From an uncultured Clostridium sp. (GTDB lineage Bacteria; Bacillota; Clostridia; TANB77; CAG-508), in the NCBI GenBank assembly GCA_948465625.1, contig CAOJXM010000015.1, positions 1 to 11,444 of the forward strand: a stretch of 11,444 bases of DNA. Reading direction: 5' to 3'. The notes below the pieces were generated by a model. The model ran no database searches. It saw nothing but the letters and a program-made list of their open reading frames with translations, and had not been told where the DNA came from. The translations under genes and the position numbers were made by a program. This document shows positions 5,482 through 11,444 of the stretch, one piece after another (position 1 is the stretch's first letter; each line of letters begins with the position of its first letter).

Positions 5482-6275
5482 AAAGAAAAGAAGAAGCGTC
5501 CCAAATGGACCAAATGGGACCAAAAAGAACCGTCCCTAATGGGGACACTGTTTTGATTACAGGGGGCTCAAGGGGAATTGGTAAGGCGATTGCAGAGGAG
5601 TTTGCAAAACATAGCTATCATTTAGTGATTAATTATGTGTCTGATAAGACAGATTTGGAAGGATTAAAGGCTCATTTTAAAGGCTTAGGAGCAAGTGATG
5701 TTTTGTTTGTTAAGACAGATGTTACTAATTTTGAGAGTTGCGAAAATATGGTGAAGATGGCAGTGGAAAAGTTTGGAAGAGTGGATGCTTTGGTAAATAA
5801 TGCAGGGATTACAAAAGATGGTTTGCTTATGAGAATGAAAGAGGAAGATTTTGAGCAAGTTATTAATATAAATTTAAAGGGAACTTTTAATGTAACAAGA
5901 AATGTGGTTCCTTATATGGTAAAACAAAAGAGTGGTAGAATTGTAAATATTGCTTCTGTTGTTGGTGTAGTAGGAAATGCAGGGCAAGCCAATTATGCAG
6001 CTTCTAAGGCAGGTATTATTGGTTTTACCAAAACATTAGCAAAGGAGTTAGCAAGTAGAAATATTCTAGCAAATGCGGTTGCACCAGGTTTTATTGAAAC
6101 GGATATGACAAGTGTGCTTTCTGATAGCGTAAAAGAAAGTATTCATAGTCAAATTCCATTAAAACGTATGGGGTCTGCAACTGAAGTTGCTAAAGTAGTG
6201 TATTTTTTATGTAGTGAGGATAGTTCTTATATAACAGGGCAAACCATTCATATTGATGGTGGAATGGTTATGTAA
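5466..6275 (+). CDS. fabG: 3-oxoacyl-ACP reductase with a repeat-encoded N-terminal insertion
   Basis: FabG reduces 3-oxoacyl-ACP to 3-hydroxyacyl-ACP with NADPH. The 269-residue product is a complete short-chain dehydrogenase: cofactor loop TGGSRGIG (32-39), NNAG (111-114), and the active-site Asn136, Ser164, Tyr177 and Lys181 (YAASK). It ends in the typical GQTIHIDGGMVM. The N-terminus is about 20 residues longer than usual, since FabG normally reaches the TGGSRGIG loop around residue 10-12. Residues 10-28 (EASQMDQMGPKRTVPNGDT) are encoded by a dispersed repeat (5492-5549) that also occurs after proS. Without them the protein would be 250 residues, close to the family norm. The start at 5466 is favoured by AAAGGAGG at 5451-5458; in-frame ATGs inside the repeat (5505, 5514) have no such site. 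The start overlaps fabD by 16 bases. The extension would project from the front of the Rossmann domain and may or may not affect activity. Confidence 0.95.
   Translation: MEKELERKEEASQMDQMGPKRTVPNGDTVLITGGSRGIGKAIAEEFAKHSYHLVINYVSDKTDLEGLKAHFKGLGASDVLFVKTDVTNFESCENMVKMAVEKFGRVDALVNNAGITKDGLLMRMKEEDFEQVININLKGTFNVTRNVVPYMVKQKSGRIVNIASVVGVVGNAGQANYAASKAGIIGFTKTLAKELASRNILANAVAPGFIETDMTSVLSDSVKESIHSQIPLKRMGSATEVAKVVYFLCSEDSSYITGQTIHIDGGMVM
5492..5549 (-). repeat. Dispersed repeat, copy B, inside the fabG coding sequence
   Basis: Read on the minus strand, the core (5492-5536) matches copy A (2909-2953) at 43 of 45 positions, with no gaps; similarity continues less exactly to 5549 (AGTGTCCCCATTA against AGTGGACCATTG). 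The two substitutions break the central palindrome that is perfect in copy A. The repeat lies wholly within fabG and adds about 57 bases, a multiple of three, so the reading frame is kept. The copies are inverted relative to each other and enclose the phosphatase gene, fabH and fabD. No target duplication could be recognised with confidence. Confidence 0.88.
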
Positions 6276-6310
6276 AAAGGTATTTAAGTGAAGAAAGAAG
6301 GATTAGAAAC

Positions 6311-7549
6311 ATGGAAAGAAGAGTAGTGATAACAGGTGTAGGAGCAATTACACCAATTGGAAATAATGTAGAGGAGTTCTGGAAAGGCTTAAAAGAAGGA
6401 AAGTGTGGAATTGATGATATTACTTTATTTGATACCACTGATTATAAAGTAAAGCTAGCTGGAGAGGTAAAGGGTTATGAGCCAAAAGAACATTTTGATG
6501 TAAAACAAGCAAAACGTTTGGACCGTTTTTCTCAATTTGCTATTGTGGCAGCCAAAGAAGCAATGCAAGATAGCAAAATAACACCAGAAAATACAGATAT
6601 GACTAGAGTTGGGGTTGTAGTAGGGTCTGGTATTGGTGGATTGGATACCATAGAAAAACAAGTAGAAAATTTGGTTACCAAAGGACCAGATAGAGTATCT
6701 CCTATGTATATACCAATGGCAATTGTAAATATGGCAGCAGGAAATGTGGCAATTGAAACAGGAGCAAAAGGAGAGTCAGTAGCAATGGTTACCGCCTGTG
6801 CAAGTGCGACTCATTCGATTGGTCATAGTTATCGAATGATTAAGTTTGGCTATGAAGATGCCATTATTGCAGGAGGAGCAGAAGCGTCTGTTACACCAAC
6901 TGGAATTGCAGGATTTTGCAATATTAAAGCATTAAGCCAAGAAACTAATAAAAATCGTGCTAGTATTCCATTTGACAAAGAAAGAAGTGGCTTTGTTATG
7001 GGAGAAGGTGCTGGTATGGTAATATTAGAAGAATTAGAGCATGCCAAAAAAAGAGGGGCTAAAATTTATGCTGAAGTAGTTGGCTATGGTGCAACATCAG
7101 ATGCATACCATATTACTTCACCTGCACCAGACGGAGAAGGTGGAGCAAGAGCAATGTTACTTGCAATGGAAGAGGCAAAGGTAAAACCAGAAGAAATTAC
7201 CTATATTAATGCACATGGAACTTCTACTCATTTAAATGATAGTTGCGAAACCATGGCAATCAAAACAGCTTTAAAAGATTCCGCAAAAAAGGTAATGGTA
7301 AGTTCAACAAAAGGAAATACAGGGCATCTGTTAGGAGCAGCAGGAGCAGTTGAGGCAATTGCTTGTGCAAAAGCAATTGAGGAGGGATTTGTACCAGCTA
7401 CGATTAATTACAAAGTGCCAGACGAAGAATGTGATTTGGATATTGTACCAAATGAAGGTAGAAAAGTGGAAGTAAAATATGCCATGTCCAATTCATTGGG
7501 ATTTGGTGGACACAATAGTAGTATATTATTAAAGAAATATGAAGAATAG
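6311..7549 (+). CDS. fabF: Beta-ketoacyl-ACP synthase II
   Basis: FabF carries out the repeated elongation step, condensing acyl-ACP with malonyl-ACP with loss of carbon dioxide. The 412-residue product has the full thiolase-fold architecture. The catalytic Cys163 lies in TACASATHS, His302 in NAHGTSTHLND and His339 in KGNTGHLLGAAG, with Lys334 in the same motif; these are at or one residue from the E. coli FabF positions. The N-terminus RRVVITGVGAITPIGN and the C-terminus NSLGFGGHNSSILLKKY are also typical. AGAAGGA at 6296-6302 is the ribosome binding site, eight bases before the ATG. The 35-base gap after fabG holds no gene; in some related clusters an acpP lies here, but no ACP-like frame is present. 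Because fabH is split, whether FabF or another synthase could support initiation is an open question. Confidence 0.97.
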   Translation: MERRVVITGVGAITPIGNNVEEFWKGLKEGKCGIDDITLFDTTDYKVKLAGEVKGYEPKEHFDVKQAKRLDRFSQFAIVAAKEAMQDSKITPENTDMTRVGVVVGSGIGGLDTIEKQVENLVTKGPDRVSPMYIPMAIVNMAAGNVAIETGAKGESVAMVTACASATHSIGHSYRMIKFGYEDAIIAGGAEASVTPTGIAGFCNIKALSQETNKNRASIPFDKERSGFVMGEGAGMVILEELEHAKKRGAKIYAEVVGYGATSDAYHITSPAPDGEGGARAMLLAMEEAKVKPEEITYINAHGTSTHLNDSCETMAIKTALKDSAKKVMVSSTKGNTGHLLGAAGAVEAIACAKAIEEGFVPATINYKVPDEECDLDIVPNEGRKVEVKYAMSNSLGFGGHNSSILLKKYEE

Positions 7550-7554
7550 GAGGG
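7548..7554 (+). promoter_or_regulatory. Ribosome binding site that fixes the accB start
   Basis: AGGAGGG overlaps the fabF stop codon. It is one base from the ATG at 7556, too close to work, but seven bases from the ATG at 7562, the normal distance. The start of accB is therefore placed at 7562. Confidence 0.85.
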
Positions 7555-7561
7555 AATGTAT

Positions 7562-7999
7562 ATGAATTACGAGGATATTAAAAAATTAATTGACGACATG
7601 GGAAATTCTAAAATTGATGAATTACAAATAGAATTTCCAGAAGGTATGAAAATTAGCATGAAAAAGGATAAAACACAAGAAGTTGTAGTAGCAAGTACAC
7701 CAGTGGCTACCGTAGAACAAAAAACAACAGTAACCATACCAAAAGAAGAAAATACAGTAGAAGATTGCAAATGTATTACCTCTCCTATGGTAGGAACTTT
7801 TTATAATAGTGCTTCTCCCAAAGATGAGCCATATGTAAAAATAGGAGATAAAGTTAGAAAAGGGCAAGTTTTATGTATTGTAGAAGCAATGAAATTAATG
7901 AATGAAATCGAATCAGATTATGATGGAGAAATTGTAGAGATTTGTGTAAACAACGAAGATATGGTTGATTTTGGAAAAGTTCTATTTAAGATAAAATAA
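7562..7999 (+). CDS. accB: Biotin carboxyl carrier protein of acetyl-CoA carboxylase
   Basis: AccB carries the covalently bound biotin that moves carboxyl groups from biotin carboxylase (AccC) to the carboxyltransferase (AccA-AccD). The 145-residue product has an N-terminal helical region (MNYEDIKKLIDDM), a short Thr/Val/Lys-rich linker (about 36-68), and a C-terminal biotinyl domain. The biotinylation site is Lys111 in VEAMKLMNEIE, and the domain opens with SPMVGTFYNSASP (74-86), matching the usual SPMVGTFY signature. The linker is shorter and less Ala/Pro-rich than in E. coli, as is common in low-GC Firmicutes. An upstream in-frame ATG at 7556 would add two residues but sits too close to the ribosome binding site. 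It follows fabF by 12 bases and precedes fabZ by 14, so it is clearly part of the operon. Biotin attachment requires a BirA-type ligase encoded elsewhere. Confidence 0.95.
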   Translation: MNYEDIKKLIDDMGNSKIDELQIEFPEGMKISMKKDKTQEVVVASTPVATVEQKTTVTIPKEENTVEDCKCITSPMVGTFYNSASPKDEPYVKIGDKVRKGQVLCIVEAMKLMNEIESDYDGEIVEICVNNEDMVDFGKVLFKIK

Positions 8000-8013
8000 A
8001 GGAGATAAAAAAT

Positions 8014-8436
8014 ATGTTAGATATTAATGAAATCATGAAAATCATTCCACAAAGACCTCCTATCTTAATGATTGATAAAGTAGAGGAATTGATACCAGGA
8101 GAAAGTTGTATAGCTTACAAAAATGTATGTATTAACGAAAGTTATTTTGCAGGACATTTCCCAGGTAATCCAATTATGCCAGGAGTACTGATTATTGAAA
8201 GTCTTGCTCAAACAGGAGCAGTAGCCATTCTTTCCAAAGAAGAGAACAAAGGGAAAAATGCTTTGTTTGGTGGAGTGGATAAGTTACGTTTTAAAAAGCA
8301 AGTACTACCTGGTGATGTGCTAAAATTAGAGGTAAAAATTATCAAACAAAAAGGACCAATTGGAGTAGGAGAAGCCATTGCTACAGTAAATGGCAAGGTT
8401 GCTGTAAAAGGGGAATTGACCTTTGCTATTGTATAA
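8014..8436 (+). CDS. fabZ: 3-hydroxyacyl-ACP dehydratase
   Basis: FabZ removes water from 3-hydroxyacyl-ACP to give trans-2-enoyl-ACP, the substrate of the enoyl reductase that is missing from this cluster. The 140-residue hot-dog-fold protein has the expected length. The catalytic His48 lies in FAGHFPGNPIMPGVL (45-59) and Glu62 in IIESLAQTGA, and IIPQRPPILMIDKV (10-23) is the usual N-terminal signature. Its place between accB and accC is standard for Firmicutes fatty acid clusters and supports FabZ over FabA, whose signature it does not carry. The ribosome binding site AAAGGAG (7998-8004) overlaps the accB stop codon. Whether this enzyme also isomerises for unsaturated fatty acids, as the FabZ paralogue FabN does in Enterococcus, cannot be told from the sequence. 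Confidence 0.96.
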   Translation: MLDINEIMKIIPQRPPILMIDKVEELIPGESCIAYKNVCINESYFAGHFPGNPIMPGVLIIESLAQTGAVAILSKEENKGKNALFGGVDKLRFKKQVLPGDVLKLEVKIIKQKGPIGVGEAIATVNGKVAVKGELTFAIV

Positions 8437-8458
8437 AGAAAAAAGAGAGGGAAGAAAT

Positions 8459-9802
8459 ATGCTAAAAAAAGTATTAGTAGCCAATCGTGGAGAAATCGCA
8501 GTTAGAATTATAAGAGCTTGTAGAGAAATGGGAGTAAGAACAGTAGCAATTTATTCAGAGGCAGATAAAACTGCTTTACACAAAAGCTTAGCAGATGAGG
8601 CAATTTGTATTGGACCAGCACAACCAACCAAAAGCTATTTAAATGTAAAGGCCATTATAGAAGCTGCTTGTTTAACGGGATGTGATAGCATTCATCCTGG
8701 ATTTGGCTTTTTATCGGAAAATAGCAACTTTGCAAAGATTTGTAAAGAAATTGGAATTAAGTTTATTGGACCAGACTATACTATGATTGAGTTAATGGGA
8801 AATAAGTCAAAAGCAAAAGAAACCATGAAAAACGCTGGTGTGCCAGTGGTGCCAGGTTCACAAGGCTTATTAAAATCTTTGCAAGAGGCAAAAGAAATTG
8901 CCAAACAAATTAAATATCCTGTGATTTTAAAAGCTTCTGCTGGAGGTGGCGGAAAGGGAATCCGTATCGCTTATTCAGAAGAAGACTTAATAAAAGCATA
9001 TGAAGTAGTAAAACAAGAGGCACTATTGTCGTTTAATGATGATAGCCTATACATAGAAAAATTTGTAGAAAATCCAAGACATGTGGAAATTCAAGTTTTA
9101 GCAGACGAACATGGAAATTGTGTTCATTTAGGGGAAAGAGATTGCTCTGTCCAAAGGAGAAATCAAAAGATACTAGAGGAAACGCCATCTTCTGCAATCA
9201 GTGATGCTCTAAGAAAGAAAATGGGAGAAGTAGCTGTAAATGCTGTAAAAAAAGTAGGGTATGAAAATGCAGGGACGATTGAGTTTTTAGTAGATAAAAA
9301 TAAGGATTTCTATTTTATGGAAATGAACACAAGAGTACAAGTGGAACATCCTGTAACGGAAATGGTAACAGGCTTAGATATTATAAAAGAGCAAATAAAA
9401 ATAGCAAGTGGAGAAAAGTTAAGTGTTTCACAAAAAGAGATTACTTTTACTGGTCATAGTTTGGAGTGTAGGGTAAATGCAGAAGACCCAGACAAAAATT
9501 TTATTCCTTGCCCTGGTAAAATTACCGAACTACATTTGCCAGGTGGAAATGGAATACGAGTAGATAGTGCCATTTATGCAGGCTATACCATACCAATGAA
9601 TTACGATTCTATGATTGCTAAAGTAATTGTACATGGTAAAACAAGGGAGGAATCGATTGCTAAAATGAAGAGTGCTTTGGGTGAGTTTGTAATAGAAGGG
9701 GTAAAAACCAATATCGATTTCTTGTATAAGATATTGGAAAATGAGAATTTTATCAAAAATAATTACGATACTTCTTTTATCAAAAAAGAATATGGAATGT
9801 AG
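8459..9802 (+). CDS. accC: Biotin carboxylase subunit of acetyl-CoA carboxylase
   Basis: AccC uses ATP and bicarbonate to carboxylate the biotin on AccB, the first half-reaction in making malonyl-CoA. The 447-residue product matches the family length. It opens with KKVLVANRGEIAVRIIRACR, has HPGFGFLSEN in the N-terminal domain, and an ATP-grasp core with the glycine loop GGGGKG (162-167), the HVEIQVLADEHGN and HLGERDCSVQRR stretches, and the catalytic MEMNTRVQVEHPV with Glu288, Asn290 and Arg292, the same numbers as in E. coli. A longer frame opens at a TTG at 8423, adding 12 residues and overlapping fabZ, but AGAGAGGGA (about 8443-8451) and family alignment favour the ATG at 8459. It follows fabZ by 22 bases. 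Confidence 0.97.
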   Translation: MLKKVLVANRGEIAVRIIRACREMGVRTVAIYSEADKTALHKSLADEAICIGPAQPTKSYLNVKAIIEAACLTGCDSIHPGFGFLSENSNFAKICKEIGIKFIGPDYTMIELMGNKSKAKETMKNAGVPVVPGSQGLLKSLQEAKEIAKQIKYPVILKASAGGGGKGIRIAYSEEDLIKAYEVVKQEALLSFNDDSLYIEKFVENPRHVEIQVLADEHGNCVHLGERDCSVQRRNQKILEETPSSAISDALRKKMGEVAVNAVKKVGYENAGTIEFLVDKNKDFYFMEMNTRVQVEHPVTEMVTGLDIIKEQIKIASGEKLSVSQKEITFTGHSLECRVNAEDPDKNFIPCPGKITELHLPGGNGIRVDSAIYAGYTIPMNYDSMIAKVIVHGKTREESIAKMKSALGEFVIEGVKTNIDFLYKILENENFIKNNYDTSFIKKEYGM

Positions 9803-9807
9803 AAAAA

Positions 9808-9824
9808 GAGGTGAAAAGGAATTG
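9808..9824 (+). promoter_or_regulatory. Ribosome binding site and TTG start of accD
   Basis: GAGGTG (9808-9813) lies eight bases before an in-frame TTG (9822-9824). The ATG at 9796 inside the end of accC has no comparable site, and the ATG at 9846 has only A/T-rich sequence upstream. TTG at 9822 is therefore the best-supported start, though not certain. Confidence 0.6.
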
Positions 9825-10673
9825 ATTATCGATAAAATTAAAAAAATGAATGAAAAAGAAGCGGATACACAAAAAAATGTAGTAGCAGAAGACATGTTAA
9901 TTGGAAAATGGGTAAAGTGTGAGGCATGTAAAGAAATTTTGTATAAAGAAGAGGTACATGAAAATTTGAGTGTTTGCCCTAATTGTGGAAAGCATTTTAG
10001 GCTATCTTCAAGAAGAAGGATAAAACAGATTGTAGATGAAGGCACTTTTGAAGAAATAGCAAAAGGCATACAAACCAAAGACCCACTACATTTTGAAGGC
10101 TATATTAAGAAATTAGAAGGTTTAAGGGAGAAGACCAAAATAGAAGAAGCAGTTACAACAGGAATTGGTGAAATTGATGGAGAAAAAGCAGTGATTGCAG
10201 TCATGGATGGTAATTTTTTAATGGGAAGCATGGGAAGTGTTGTTGGTGAGAAGATTACCTTAGCAATTGAAGAATCCATAAAACAACGTTTACCCTTGAT
10301 TTTATTTTGTGTATCTGGTGGAGCTAGAATGCAAGAGGGAATTGTATCTCTTATGCAAATGGCCAAAACATCAGCAGCTTTAGCAAAGCATAATCAAGAG
10401 GGGTTATTGTACATATCTGTATTAACAGACCCTACAACAGGAGGAGTTACAGCAAGTTTTGCTATGTTAGGCGATATTATTTTAGCAGAACCAGAGGCTT
10501 TAATTGGGTTTGCTGGACCAAGAGTCATTGAACAAACCATTAAACAAAAGTTACCAGAAGGATTTCAAAAATCAGAGTTTTTATTAGAACATGGATTTAT
10601 TGACAAAATTGTAGAGAGAAAAGACATGAAAAGAACATTAGCACAATTGATTAGCTTACACAAGGAAAGTTAG
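9822..10673 (+). CDS. accD: Acetyl-CoA carboxylase carboxyltransferase subunit beta
   Basis: AccD pairs with AccA to transfer the carboxyl group from biotin to acetyl-CoA, producing malonyl-CoA. With a TTG start the product has 283 residues, in the normal range. The N-terminal four-cysteine zinc ribbon is complete: Cys33, Cys36, Cys52 and Cys55 (CEAC and CPNC), with the same spacing as in E. coli AccD. The crotonase-fold domain follows, including GVTASFAMLGDIILAEP, GFAGPRVIEQT and the usual C-terminal QKSEFLLEHGFID. VKCEACKEILYKEEV and the SGGARMQEG motif confirm a full subunit. It begins 19 bases after accC. Starts at 9796 (ATG, overlapping accC) or 9846 (ATG) remain possible and would change only the first residues. 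Confidence 0.95.
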   Translation: MIIDKIKKMNEKEADTQKNVVAEDMLIGKWVKCEACKEILYKEEVHENLSVCPNCGKHFRLSSRRRIKQIVDEGTFEEIAKGIQTKDPLHFEGYIKKLEGLREKTKIEEAVTTGIGEIDGEKAVIAVMDGNFLMGSMGSVVGEKITLAIEESIKQRLPLILFCVSGGARMQEGIVSLMQMAKTSAALAKHNQEGLLYISVLTDPTTGGVTASFAMLGDIILAEPEALIGFAGPRVIEQTIKQKLPEGFQKSEFLLEHGFIDKIVERKDMKRTLAQLISLHKES

Positions 10674-10680
10674 GAGGTGG
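10672..10680 (+). promoter_or_regulatory. Strong ribosome binding site that fixes the TTG start of accA
   Basis: AGGAGGTGG overlaps the accD stop codon (TAG, 10671-10673) and stands seven bases before an in-frame TTG at 10688. It is the best Shine-Dalgarno match in the window. No ATG occurs in this frame until deep inside the conserved domain, so the TTG is the likely start. Confidence 0.85.
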
Positions 10681-10687
10681 AGAAGTT

Positions 10688-11444
10688 TTGAGCAAAGAGG
10701 TTACAGCATGGGATAGAGTACTATTAGCTAGAAAAGCAACTAGACCAAAGGCATTGGATTATATCGAAAAGATAGTAGATGACTTTGTAGAATTACATGG
10801 AGACCGATTATTTAGTGATGATAAATCCATCATTGGCGGAATTGGTAAAATTGATGGCTATCAAGTTACTGTAATTGGTCAGCAGAAAGGAAAAACAACC
10901 AAAGAGAACATGGAGAGAAACTTTGGAATGACCAATCCAGAGGGTTACCGAAAAGCACTAAGACTTATGAAACAGGCAGAAAAATTTAAAAGACCAATTA
11001 TTACATTTATTGATACACCAGGTGCTTATTGTGGATTAGGTGCAGAAGAAAGAGGACAAGGCGAAGCCATTGCAAGAAATTTGCTAGAAATGGCAAATTT
11101 AAAAGTTCCTGTAATCTGTATTGTAATTGGAGAAGGTTCAAGTGGTGGTGCATTAGCTTTAGGAGTAGGAAATAAAATCATTATGCTAGAAAATGCGGTA
11201 TACTCAATTCTATCTCCAGAAGGATTTGCAAGTATCTTATACAAAGATGCAACAAAATGCGAAGAAGCAGCAGAAAACATGAAAATAACAGCAAAAGACT
11301 TAAAGGAATTGGGTATCATCGATACTATAATACCAGAGCCCCAAAATGGTGCAGAGGAAGATTTAGAGCAAGTTTGTAAAAAGATAAAAAGCGAAATAGT
11401 AAAAGAATTAGCAGAATTAAGGAAACTATCAGAAGATGAACTAG
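10688..11444 (+). CDS. accA: Acetyl-CoA carboxylase carboxyltransferase subunit alpha, 3' end outside window
   Basis: The open frame runs 252 codons without a stop and leaves the window in the next codon, so the C-terminus is missing. AccA forms the carboxyltransferase with AccD. The protein begins (M)SKEVTAWDRVLLARKATRPK and has the alpha-subunit signatures ELHGDRLFSDD (about residues 36-46), IGQQKGKTTKEN, FGMTNPEGYRKALRLM, FIDTPGAYCGLGAEERGQGE, the oxyanion-hole segment GEGSSGGALALGVGN and ILSPEGFASILYKDA. It is the short Firmicutes form, without the long N-terminal helical region of E. coli AccA, and should end within roughly 20 codons of the edge. The start is TTG behind a very strong ribosome binding site, 14 bases after accD. 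It is the last visible gene of the fatty acid operon. Confidence 0.95.
   Translation, partial: MSKEVTAWDRVLLARKATRPKALDYIEKIVDDFVELHGDRLFSDDKSIIGGIGKIDGYQVTVIGQQKGKTTKENMERNFGMTNPEGYRKALRLMKQAEKFKRPIITFIDTPGAYCGLGAEERGQGEAIARNLLEMANLKVPVICIVIGEGSSGGALALGVGNKIIMLENAVYSILSPEGFASILYKDATKCEEAAENMKITAKDLKELGIIDTIIPEPQNGAEEDLEQVCKKIKSEIVKELAELRKLSEDEL

Noticed and set aside
5550..6275. fabG acquired by recent transfer
   Set aside because: It seemed slightly richer in TTG and GTT codons than its neighbours, but TTA is still the commonest Leu codon and the difference from fabF is not convincing by eye.
8423..8458. Longer N-terminus for accC starting at TTG 8423
   Set aside because: It overlaps fabZ and adds 12 residues absent from biotin carboxylases; the ATG at 8459 has a good ribosome binding site.
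9741..9821. Longer N-terminus for accD starting at 9741 or at ATG 9796
   Set aside because: The added residues translate the end of accC in another frame and are hydrophobic and unlike AccD; the TTG at 9822 has a better-placed Shine-Dalgarno.
9530..10078. 182-codon open frame on the minus strand across the accC-accD junction
   Set aside because: It is antisense to two strongly conserved genes, has a low-complexity Phe/Ser/Ile-rich product, and no ribosome binding site or family resemblance.
1..11444. CRISPR arrays, phage, toxin-antitoxin, defence or retron-like systems
   Set aside because: No spaced direct repeats, no mobile-element proteins and no unexplained gene-free stretches over 150 bases were found; apart from the repeat and the fabH break the region is core metabolism.

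Overview
The window is A+T-rich DNA from a low-GC Gram-positive bacterium, most likely an anaerobic member of the Clostridia. The evidence is the AAA/GAA/TTA-rich codon use, strong AGGAGG ribosome binding sites, TTG starts, the archaeal/eukaryote-like prolyl-tRNA synthetase with a C-terminal zinc domain, and the Firmicutes-style fatty acid synthesis gene order. I cannot name a species from sequence alone. All thirteen genes are on the + strand.

Layout. (1) 1-612 is an uncharacterised helical protein whose N-terminus may be cut by the window edge, followed by a good intrinsic terminator (624-656). (2) A consensus-like promoter (697-725) drives scpB (chromosome segregation) and, 24 bases later, proS. 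A 57-base repeat lies directly after the proS stop, followed by a histidine-phosphatase gene (2992-3525) and a second terminator (3529-3566). (3) A new unit starts at a promoter (3597-3625) with a 12-base palindrome just upstream (3581-3592). It contains fabH-fabD-fabG-fabF-accB-fabZ-accC-accD-accA and runs off the right edge inside accA.

How the genes work together. AccB, AccC, AccD and AccA form acetyl-CoA carboxylase and make malonyl-CoA. FabD loads malonate onto acyl carrier protein. FabH starts the chain and FabF extends it. FabG reduces the ketone and FabZ dehydrates. Acyl carrier protein (acpP) and an enoyl-ACP reductase (fabK, fabI or similar) are both absent, although in Streptococcus-type clusters they sit between fabH and fabD; here that gap is 16 bases.

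Two anomalies stand out. fabH is split by one extra A in a run of eight, separating its first 65 codons from the part with the catalytic residues. The proS-adjacent repeat has a second copy, inverted and 43/45 identical in its core, inside the 5' end of fabG. There it is read in frame as a 19-residue N-terminal insertion, so a dispersed repeat has apparently become part of an enzyme's coding sequence. I saw no CRISPR array, tRNA, rRNA, transposase, phage gene or defence system. No gap between genes exceeds 150 bases.
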